DNA of 22,333 nt from Neoconidiobolus thromboides FSU 785. Taxonomy: Eukaryota; Entomophthoromycota; Entomophthoromycetes; Entomophthorales; Neoconidiobolaceae. Below are positions 1 through 7,239 of the stretch, one piece after another. The stretch is taken from NCBI GenBank assembly GCA_025603075.1, contig MU626535.1, forward strand, positions 1-22,333, in the 5' to 3' direction. The first letter of the stretch is position 1. Each line of letters begins with the position of its first letter. Under the pieces are notes generated by a model that worked only from the letters and a program-made list of their open reading frames with translations, was not told where the DNA came from and searched no databases. A program made the translations under genes and the position numbers.

Positions 1-838
1 AAATTGAGCACATGAAATAATAGTTTGTTTCTTTTCAATACCAGCAATAAGTACTTTTATTTCAGTTAATGGATTATCAACTTCATTTATTGTACTATCT
101 TTATTATCTGATTTAAATATTATTTCAAATGACATATCAACTAAATTAAGTAAAAGTTCATTTTCTTCTTTTGAAAATTTCACTGGTTTAGGTATTAATT
201 GTAATATTGGATAGTATAATAAAATCAATGAAGTATTAACTAATAATTGGAAATAATTATAAACATTTAATTGAGTGTTCTTGTTTACTATTTTATTATT
301 GTTCAATTCCAAATTTAAACTCATTAATATTGTATTCTGTTGATTAAACTCAGATGATGACAACTTTACCTCTTCATTTTTTATTATTGATATTAACTCT
401 TTTTTTTTGTGTTTAATGTTTAAGGTATGTTGGATAATAAATAAATTAATAGCTACAACCTTCTTAAGAAATATTTGATGTCTTTCATATTTTGTGTTCT
501 CTTCACTTTGTCCAACTTCCAAAAAGCGACATTCTCCAATATTTAAATAAGGTACTAAATCCACTTGATCAATATCAAATTTATATGCTGAAAAATTAAG
601 TATAACACTAATATAAATAATATACAATGTGTACAAAACATTCCATAAGCTATTACTTTAATAAGTTAATTTACGATTCAATTCCATTTCCTTATTTTTG
701 AGATTCAACCCTAACATCTTTGTTATCTTAACCGCACCAAAAAAAGCATTTTATTGTCAATTTATAATTACAGTAATACAATCCTAAACAACTTTAAAAA
801 CCCAAAGCAATTAAATTATTATAGCTTGGTTTTACAAG
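1..838 (-). pseudogene. Decayed fungal_trans (Zn2Cys6-type regulator) domain, runs off the left edge
   Basis: The minus strand has an open frame of 219 codons from 657 to base 1 with no stop, so it continues outside the window. It begins SNSLWNVLYTLYI and reaches FDIDQVDLVPYL, which matches the fungal_trans core pattern (LWW.LY.LD ... G.P..I...DID.P). Upstream in the same frame lies GAVKITKMLGLN, matching the G.A.R.A..LGLH motif, but an in-frame TAA at 658-660 separates the two. Further upstream the frame shifts at a run of seven T (739-745); the other frame gives LGLYYCNYKLTIK, like the helix before that motif, with another TAA at 794-796. Motif order and spacing are right, so these are lesions inside one domain rather than introns. 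No zinc cluster was found to the right. A CAG at 588-590 looks like a splice acceptor, but using it would cut the conserved LW...LY helix. What is seen is the frames and stops; the family assignment is inferred from motif pattern. Confidence 0.58.
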
Positions 839-1537
839 TGCTTCAGGCAACAACGATCAAATATTTCTTAAACTATTAAAACAAATGAGATTATAAATGG
901 AACTTGTCGAGGGCAGAATGAATTTAACTATTAATAAAAAAACAAATAGAGGTAATTCATAATTCTTTCTTTGAGCTATCAAGAGATTGTGCTTCGATTA
1001 AGCCATTGATCCCCAGGATCAAAAAGAGTTGGTATGAGGTTCATATCAAATTCTAAAAACTTTCCAATATCTTATATGTTAGTGATAGTATTATACTTCC
1101 TATTGATGATAGAAGTGTTAGAGGTAATATATACATTTATTTGATATTATATTTGAATTTAAAATAGTTTAATTCTTTTTATTATCTCCAATTCGTTCAC
1201 TTACTAAATTCTATTATTATAATGAGACAATTATTCACTGACCCAATTTAAATAATCTAATACTTATTTAAAATTAAAATTAAACATACTAGAACTAATT
1301 CTATTCAGTTGAATGTCACCAATACTTTTAATAAAATGAGTATAAATGTTAATCGTTAATGTTAATTTTGCAATTTTTCGTTTAATTTGATCGGGTTGAC
1401 TTGTTCTTCTTTTAATTACTATACCCTTATTCGTTGTATAAAATAAAATAAAAAAAGCTGATATTTTATTCAATGAAAGTATTTATATTTTATTTGTTAC
1501 TAAAAACCTAGTAGAAATGTTCGGTGAAATTAGATAC
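839..1537. other. AT-rich spacer, no gene recognised
   Basis: No convincing gene is seen. A minus-strand stretch of roughly 30 open codons around 977-1070 contains FLEFDMNLIPTLF and could be a further eroded piece of the regulator to its left, but this is too weak to call. A 69-codon minus-strand frame at 1264-1473 has low-complexity composition and no recognisable motif. Confidence 0.5.
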
Positions 1538-1657
1538 ATACCACATCAAATTTAAGTGACATATAGGGCAATTAATTTTAGTATCTTAAAGTTATTATTT
1601 CTAAATTAAAATATTAAATTTAATTACCCTACATGTCATTTAAATTTAATGTGCTAT
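1538..1657. repeat. Imperfect inverted repeat with about 43-bp arms (possible MITE)
   Basis: The left arm 1538-1580 and the right arm 1615-1657 are reverse complements apart from roughly eight mismatches, around a 34-bp AT-rich centre. The matching blocks are ACAT.AAATTTAA.TGACAT and TAGGG.AATTAA. Size and structure resemble a miniature inverted-repeat element. No target-site duplication is evident and no second copy was found in the window. Confidence 0.6.
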
Positions 1658-2009
1658 AGGATTGGTTAATATTGAGTTTAAGTTCGAAAATTTGGAGTAT
1701 AATCTAAAAGAATGATAAAATAGTTTTGCATAAATTTAGTCGAAAAAACTAAAATTAAAATTTTAACTAAAAAATAGTAAATAGAGTTGCTCACTTGTTT
1801 GGAAGTGTATTTTATAATAAACATTTAGAAGCATTTAATTACTATTATCTAACGACTTGATTTAAACATTAAAAATTATTGAATCTTTATGATTACAAAT
1901 ATTATCTGAGTTAATAAACTAAGTTACTACTAATACGAAGGATTAATGGTGTAATCAAAATGATCAAAAAGTGATTGGAATTTTTTAACTCACCAAATTT
2001 TAATGAAAA
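1658..2009. other. AT-rich spacer upstream of the CsbD-like gene
   Basis: No open frame with coding character and no recognised RNA are seen. It is probably distal upstream sequence of the gene starting at 2170. Confidence 0.4.
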
Positions 2010-2031
2010 TGAGGTCATTTTGAGGTCATTT
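2010..2031 (+). promoter_or_regulatory. Tandem 11-bp motif upstream of the CsbD-like gene
   Basis: TGAGGTCATTT occurs twice back to back (2010-2020 and 2021-2031), about 140 bp before the ATG and about 60 bp before the TATA-like box. A related GTCATT and an ACGTCG follow at 2041-2060. Direct tandem motifs in this position are typical of binding sites for a dimeric regulator, but no factor can be named. Confidence 0.3.
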
Positions 2032-2091
2032 TTTCAAAGCTAGTCATTATTACGTCGTATTTCAACCTTAGAATTAAGAAATTTAAGAAAG

Positions 2092-2100
2092 TATATAAAT
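2092..2100 (+). promoter_or_regulatory. TATA-like box of the CsbD-like gene
   Basis: TATATAAAT lies 69 bp before the ATG at 2170. The leader between them is A-rich, with repeated AATCAAAAAT, and contains no ATG. Position and sequence suit a fungal core promoter, but such strings are common in DNA this AT-rich. Confidence 0.4.
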
Positions 2101-2169
2101 AAGAGATCAGAAACTTTATTCTAATCAAAATAAAAAATCATCTTATAATCAAAAATCAATAAATCAAAA

Positions 2170-2961
2170 ATGAGTTTAGGACCATCCAAAATAACCGCTG
2201 GATTAAATAATGCTGCTGGTACTGTGAAAGAAAACGTAGGCCATGCCTTTGGTAATGAATCTTTGGAAGCTAGCGGAATTGCTCAACAAGCTGAAGGCAG
2301 TGCTGAACTTAAAGCAGCTAATGCTGAAAAGGAAGCTGAAAAAAAAGAAGAAAGTAAAGAACCATCTAAAATCACCGCTAATGTAAACTATGTTGTTGGT
2401 GCCGTTAAAGAAAATGTAGGTCATGTATTAGGAAATGAATCATTAAAGGCCACTGGATTAGCACAAAAAGCCAAAGGAGATGCGGAATATAAAGCAGCTG
2501 AACCAAACAAATTAAATGCCAATGTTAATTATGCCGTTGGTGTTGTTAAAGAAAATGTTGGCCACGTGTTAGGAAATAAATCTCTTGAAGCTACTGGTGC
2601 TGCTCAAAAAGCAGAAGGCAGTGCTGAAGCTAAAGCAGTTGATGTTGAAAATAGTACTGGTGAACCATCCAAAATCAACGCTAATTTAAATTACGCTATT
2701 GGTGCAGTAAAAGAAAATGTTGGTCATGCTTTAGGTAACAAATCATTAGAATCAAGTGGGGCAGCTCAAAAGGCTAAGGGAGATGCTGAATTTAAAGCGG
2801 CTGAAGCTTTAGCTTATGGTGAAGGTGTTAAAGATAACTTGAAAGGAAATGTTAAAGATACTGTTGGTTCAGCTATTGGTAATGAACAAATGCAAGCGGA
2901 AGGTAAAGCTTTGAAGCTTGAAGGGGATCTTAAAAAGGAAATTAACTCTCATAATTTGTAA
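2170..2961 (+). CDS. CsbD-like stress-type protein with five tandem repeats
   Basis: This is a 263-residue protein of five CsbD-like units at about residues 6-50, 66-111, 113-156, 167-213 and 217-256. The unit pattern is KxxxNxxxxxGxVKENVGHxxGNxSLxxxGxAQxAxGxAExKAA; the fifth is the most divergent (VKDTVGSAIGNEQMQAEGKA). Bacterial CsbD proteins usually have one unit of 60-80 residues; in fungi the family includes proteins described as recognising mismatched or cruciform DNA (Hmp1 type). There is no signal peptide or membrane segment, and composition is rich in Ala, Lys, Glu and Gly, so a soluble cytoplasmic or nuclear stress protein is likely. The start is the first ATG after an A-rich leader (AAAAATGAG). 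It has no introns. AATAAA occurs at 2967-2972, just past the stop. The family call is by pattern; the DNA-binding role is family knowledge only. Confidence 0.88.
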   Translation: MSLGPSKITAGLNNAAGTVKENVGHAFGNESLEASGIAQQAEGSAELKAANAEKEAEKKEESKEPSKITANVNYVVGAVKENVGHVLGNESLKATGLAQKAKGDAEYKAAEPNKLNANVNYAVGVVKENVGHVLGNKSLEATGAAQKAEGSAEAKAVDVENSTGEPSKINANLNYAIGAVKENVGHALGNKSLESSGAAQKAKGDAEFKAAEALAYGEGVKDNLKGNVKDTVGSAIGNEQMQAEGKALKLEGDLKKEINSHNL

Positions 2962-3377
2962 ATATTAATAAAATTGTTCTAATTATTATATTAATATTTT
3001 AATGCACTTGAATTTCATTTAAAGTTATATAGCTCAATTATTTCTAAAATAGTATATTAATATTTTACATTATTACTGTTTACAGCTCAGAGTACAAAAT
3101 AAGATTAAGTTTATTTTTAAAATCAATATGGTTTATGTACGCTATTGATACCAAAAATGTGTTAGTAAAAGTGATATTGTGATAAATTTTATTTTTTCAT
3201 TATACTTTTATAAACAATTTAAAGTTTTTAAAGATATTTGAAATTGTAATATCAGTTACTTATGAAGCATAAAGAATAAAAAAATTTTAATGAAAATTTA
3301 AACACCACTGACTGAATGCTTAACATACTATTTTCAAAAAAAAGATAATCATATCAATATTTTTTATTTCTGATAAT
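2962..3377. other. AT-rich spacer
   Basis: This holds the 3' flank of the CsbD-like gene. No coding frame, RNA gene or clear repeat is seen before the ATATGGGG element at 3378. Confidence 0.45.
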
Positions 3378-3482
3378 ATATGGGAGTGTTTTTTTTGACT
3401 TCATTATTTTTTCCATTTTTTAAGCATTATTTAAGCGGAAAATTTGTTAGTAAAATTCTTACACAAAAATACATCCCCATAT
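3378..3482 (+). repeat. ATATGGGG element, copy 1 (forward)
   Basis: This 105-bp repeat is bounded by ATATGGG and CCCATAT. Its order is left end, GACTTCATTATTTTTTCCA, centre TTTAAGC.TTATTTAAGCGG, GTTAGTAAAATTCTTA, right end AAATACATCCCCATAT. The whole unit is an imperfect palindrome about an AGCGCT-like centre, which in this copy reads AGCATT. Direct comparison with ten other copies in the window supports it. Here the ends extend to ATATATGGG/CCCATATAT, so a flanking TA duplication is possible. Confidence 0.85.
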
Positions 3483-3870
3483 ATTATTAGCAACTAAAAA
3501 TAGACAAAATAATAAGCCCTCTGACGCCTATTAATTTGACTACCTGTCATCAGCAATAAAAAATAATATCAGTAATCTAAAATCACTTTTTATAGCTAAA
3601 TTCCTTGCCTAAAATCCTCTATTAAATAATCAATCATATTATTTACCAGCAAAAACTCTTTAGAAAAGGTGTCTGTTTAAACTAAACTATAGTTTATATA
3701 ATTGTCTTGAAAAACGGAGTTAGGGAACCTTTAATTGTTGATCAATATCCCTAAGTTGGGGCATTGCAATCGTATGATCATTTAATGATTTTTAATTGAT
3801 GAACATGCCTTAGGGCATCAAAATTTGATGCGACTATTAAGACCATTAAAATATGAATTGAAATAGTACC
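3483..3870. other. Spacer between ATATGGGG copies 1 and 2
   Basis: No gene is recognised. There is a small palindrome, ATGCCTTAGGGCAT, near 3805-3820 and a short inverted pair TTAGGGA/TCCCTAA near 3719-3754; both are too short to interpret. Confidence 0.4.
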
Positions 3871-3973
3871 ATATGGGGGTGTTATTTTTGACTTCATTAC
3901 TTTTTCCATTTTTAAGCATTATTTAAGCGGAAAATTTGCTAGTAAGATTCTAAACAAAAATACGTCCTCATAT
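3871..3973 (+). repeat. ATATGGGG element, copy 2 (forward)
   Basis: This is a 103-bp copy in the same orientation as copy 1, with left end ATATGGGGGTG, the block TTTAAGC.TTATTTAAGCGG, and right end TACGTCCTCATAT. Two substitutions in the right terminal repeat (C to T and A to G) suggest an older insertion. No clear target-site duplication is present. Confidence 0.85.
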
Positions 3974-4196
3974 AATTCAGGCTTTTTATTAAGTTTTTTA
4001 AGTGGAAACTTGACTGGGTTATCGAAAGTATAAATTCTAGATGGTCAAATAGCTTACAACTAGATGCCTTTTGTTGTTTTTAATTTATAGTCAATATTCT
4101 CTAATATGAATTTAAGAAATAAGGAAAGCTGTGGCTTTAATCTGTATTAGAAAAAATCGACCACAAACTAAATAATAAAAGACGTTTAGTTGCAAG

Positions 4197-4491
4197 TTAT
4201 TCTAACCACTTAAGTAGCGTAGATGGAACAATACCTGCTAAATTTTCGTAAACTAAATTGAATTTAGAATCATGTAAGCAATGCTCATTACAATTCAAAA
4301 AAATCTGAACATCACTCTCACAATCTAAATTGACTTAACCCTTCGTATATTAAGTTTCAAAAAAAACTGATACGACTAGTATAAAATCGATTTGAAATCA
4401 TGGTCCCAGTCGAATAGAATTTTTTAATACACTCAATGCTCAAAAGGGTTATGGATTTGGGCTTATTCAAACTACAGTTTAAAAAGCCCAT
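4197..4491 (-). CDS. Doubtful small two-exon gene, 81 residues, unknown function
   Basis: An ATG at 4491-4489 opens a frame beginning MGFLNCSLNKPKSITLL. If a 49-nt GT-AG intron (4325-4373, GTATCA...TTTAG) is removed, the frame continues in phase into ESDVQIFLNCNEHC and ends in LLKWLE with a stop at 4197-4199. Coding would be 4374-4491 plus 4197-4324, 246 nt. The stretch is less AT-rich than its surroundings, and further open codons lie just upstream to about 4585 on the same strand. No family is recognised. It may be a real small gene, an eroded fragment of a larger one, or chance. It lies just downstream of the chitin synthase, on the same strand. Confidence 0.2.
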
Positions 4492-4674
4492 TTTGATGAA
4501 TTCAATCTAAGCTTTGGGTTAAAATTCAAACATGAATTAATAGTGTTTGGCTTGAGGTGAACTATTGATTTTATAAAGTCCTGCTATAATAGTTTTAAAA
4601 CAAAATTATTTTAAAAATAAAAAACGTTAAATCATAAAAAATTAAATACTTTTAATATACATGAATAATAATGA

Positions 4675-7239
4675 TTAATTTCTATCCAAATCATCTGAAG
4701 AGATTTCTGGCTCACTACCAAATTGACTCGAATGTGCTGAATCCTCTGTATTTTGAGAAAGCGGAGAACGGGACATACCAGTAGGTAAAGTATTAACATT
4801 AGATTCAATAGCTACAGTTGAATGATTATTAACACTCAAATGACGTACTGAAGAATTAGTTGATGTTGGGGCAGAAGAGTAAACAGACAAACGACTAGCA
4901 AAGCTATTTGGGTCTAAAATTGTTGTATGTTTGGTGGAGGTTAACTTTTCCATTCTGGACAAAGAATTGAGATCTAAACTTGAGTTGGAGAAGGAAGGAT
5001 TATGTTTATGGTATTTACCATAAATGTATTTTTCATCAATACGGTTGATTGGGCTATTGGTTTCTTCACTTTGAATTACTATGTTGATATCACCTTCACT
5101 AATACTGCTCACTTCACTATCAATATTACTTAAGTTTCTTTTGTGATTAGCTAATACACCAGGATAAATTAAATCAGTAAAATATTCCCCACCACCTAAA
5201 ATTTCGACTTCATAAGGGAAAGGTAAAATCTTTTTAAGTGGCATAGCTCCATTTTCCGCTTTTTCATTTAAATAAGCTGAATTTTCTACTTTAGTGCTTT
5301 CACTCAATAAATTATGATTTAAAATCTTATAACGTTGTTTCATTTGCTTCAATAATTTTTTAGATCTTTTAATGGATTGTTGACGACGTTTCATCAATTC
5401 TTGCATTTTTTGTTTATGATCAATTTCTTCCTTAGCATCAGTTCTTGGACCTCCCCAACTACGAGTATCCCAAGTGAAAATGGAATAGATAGTACACCAC
5501 ATTTTAAAAATTGGATTGATAATAAAGAAGATTGGAAAAGAGATAAAAATTTTGGTACGATTCATAAAACTAGCATTAATACTTAATAATAAATATTTCA
5601 ATATTAAACATGGAAAGAACACACACATAGTCCAAATAGGTACAACTCCTTTGATAACACCAACGATATAAACCATAAATAACCAAGATAAAGAACCAGA
5701 AGCATAATCAAATAATTTCAAAAGTAACAAGATAGGCATCACTTTCCATAATCTGGGGGTACATAACATATGAGCCTCATTGATAAGAGCACCAAGGTAC
5801 CACCTTCTACGTTGTTTTACTAACTTTTGCCAAGTATCTGGGGCATCCGTTTTACATCTAGAAGCACCACATAAACCAATAGTATGAGCATGTTGAGAAT
5901 TTTCCATTAATAAATGAGTCATATAACGATCTTCACCTAAATAATAACGATGGAAGTTTAATGGTTTTCTTTTATCAAAATCAATAAAATATTGATCTGA
6001 AACTGATCGCATAGCTTGTAAACGTAACATAGTAAGAGCCCCCGGTAAACAGGTTACTGAACCTGCTAAAGCCTCTAATGAACGGGCAAACATTTGACCT
6101 TCTAAATATTCAGCATCTTGTAAATAATGTAATAAATTAGGTTTATCCGAAGTACGACAAGTAATATAACCAGTACAAGCATTCATCTTTGGATGATTAA
6201 CCATAGTAGAAACAAAGTTATATAAGGCATTATCATGTAAAATGACATCGGAGTCGATATACATTAATAAAGTGTTATCAATGGATCTTTGAGATGTACC
6301 ATACATCTCATTAATGATTTTAAATCCTTTACCTTGGGTAGCGGATTTACCTTCATGTGGAAAACGACAAATGGTTACCCTTACACCTTCCACAGTTAAT
6401 TCTAAACGTGGTGGAAATAAGAAAAGAGAATCTTTATCTTGTTCAGTTGTATTAATTTTTTCAAATTCCTGTTCCCATTCCATTTGGACGTTCTTATTTA
6501 AAACCTTTAATTTCTTTAATAAAGACCAATATAAGGAAGATTCACTAGCATCATCAAAAGCTAATAATAAATGTAATTTTTCTGGTGGATAATCAGAACG
6601 AATAGCAGACTCTACTGCACGAAATAAAGGTAACTCATCTTCATTATAAATTGGCATCATGATCACTACATTTGGTATCTCTTTTGTTTCTGGGTTAATG
6701 ATACCGCCTTTCAATTTTTTTCCTGAAAAGCCAAACTTAATAACAAAATAAAGTGAAGCGATTACAGGTAAATTAAAGAATACAATGTAGGAGATGGTAC
6801 AAGCATAAAAGGAAATTTCAATCAATAATTCAGGAAATTTGGGTGCCCAATCGTAAGGGATAGCATTCAAAATAAGTGGGATAAACACTAATCTTATGCC
6901 TATGAATAATAGGATGATAAGAGTTCCTAAGATGATTTTACCACCTCGGGAGTTTAATACTACGAAACAGAAGACATATAAGAATAAAAGGGTATAGATT
7001 AGATAATCGATCATGGCTAAGATCAAAAAAGCAAAGGTGGCAGCTTGAGCACCAATATCTCCATGTAATTTGTTACTATAGAATGGGGAATTACTAGACG
7101 AGTTGGTAGTTTCTGGATCATTGATTAAAATAGCGTTATTATTAGAAGTATCCTCTTGAGCATTTGAGAAAGTAATTAAGGAAACAAAGAGGAATAAAGT
7201 GATAATGAACAACTTCTTTAATATAATAGATAGTGACAT
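4675..7239 (-). CDS. Chitin synthase, Chs3-like (family 2 glycosyltransferase)
   Basis: The product polymerises UDP-N-acetylglucosamine into chitin at the plasma membrane. It is an intronless 854-residue protein starting at the ATG at 7239; a TTG four codons upstream is in frame but not a credible start. A hydrophobic leader ends near residue 27 (FSNA/QED). Membrane segments lie at about 67-95, 103-125 and 143-169. The catalytic domain starts near 190 (VVIMMPIYNEDELP) with FDDAS (D229, D230), the DxD motif YIDSDV (D329, D331), LPG (398-400), LGEDRYMT (E436, D437), CKTDAPDTW and QRRRW (476-480). More membrane segments follow (about 502-587), then WDTRSWGGPR (590-599). The CKT.APDT...QRRRW order matches Chs3-type enzymes, without a cytochrome-b5 or myosin part. 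The tail (600-854) has a basic helix at about 609-636 and a Ser/Asn-rich end, probably cytoplasmic and regulatory. The exact chitin synthase class is uncertain. Confidence 0.9.
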   Translation of the reverse strand: MSLSIILKKLFIITLFLFVSLITFSNAQEDTSNNNAILINDPETTNSSSNSPFYSNKLHGDIGAQAATFAFLILAMIDYLIYTLLFLYVFCFVVLNSRGGKIILGTLIILLFIGIRLVFIPLILNAIPYDWAPKFPELLIEISFYACTISYIVFFNLPVIASLYFVIKFGFSGKKLKGGIINPETKEIPNVVIMMPIYNEDELPLFRAVESAIRSDYPPEKLHLLLAFDDASESSLYWSLLKKLKVLNKNVQMEWEQEFEKINTTEQDKDSLFLFPPRLELTVEGVRVTICRFPHEGKSATQGKGFKIINEMYGTSQRSIDNTLLMYIDSDVILHDNALYNFVSTMVNHPKMNACTGYITCRTSDKPNLLHYLQDAEYLEGQMFARSLEALAGSVTCLPGALTMLRLQAMRSVSDQYFIDFDKRKPLNFHRYYLGEDRYMTHLLMENSQHAHTIGLCGASRCKTDAPDTWQKLVKQRRRWYLGALINEAHMLCTPRLWKVMPILLLLKLFDYASGSLSWLFMVYIVGVIKGVVPIWTMCVFFPCLILKYLLLSINASFMNRTKIFISFPIFFIINPIFKMWCTIYSIFTWDTRSWGGPRTDAKEEIDHKQKMQELMKRRQQSIKRSKKLLKQMKQRYKILNHNLLSESTKVENSAYLNEKAENGAMPLKKILPFPYEVEILGGGEYFTDLIYPGVLANHKRNLSNIDSEVSSISEGDINIVIQSEETNSPINRIDEKYIYGKYHKHNPSFSNSSLDLNSLSRMEKLTSTKHTTILDPNSFASRLSVYSSAPTSTNSSVRHLSVNNHSTVAIESNVNTLPTGMSRSPLSQNTEDSAHSSQFGSEPEISSDDLDRN

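Noticed and set aside
588-590. CAG that could be a splice acceptor for a minus-strand exon 1-587.
   Set aside because: The frame stays open upstream to 657, and that extension encodes the expected LW..LY helix of the domain, so splicing here would destroy it.
1264-1473. 69-codon minus-strand frame.
   Set aside because: It has no recognised motif and a composition expected from AT-rich spacer DNA.
2203-2424. 73-codon minus-strand frame.
   Set aside because: It is antisense to the CsbD repeats; the poly-Phe composition is the shadow of Lys-rich codons.
3376-3484. TA target-site duplication around ATATGGGG elements.
   Set aside because: It fits copy 1 but not copies 2, 3, 4, 8 or 11, so the insertion rule stays unknown.
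5377-6592. Plus-strand frames at 5377-5586 and 6314-6592.
   Set aside because: They are antisense to the chitin synthase catalytic region and have no motif of their own.
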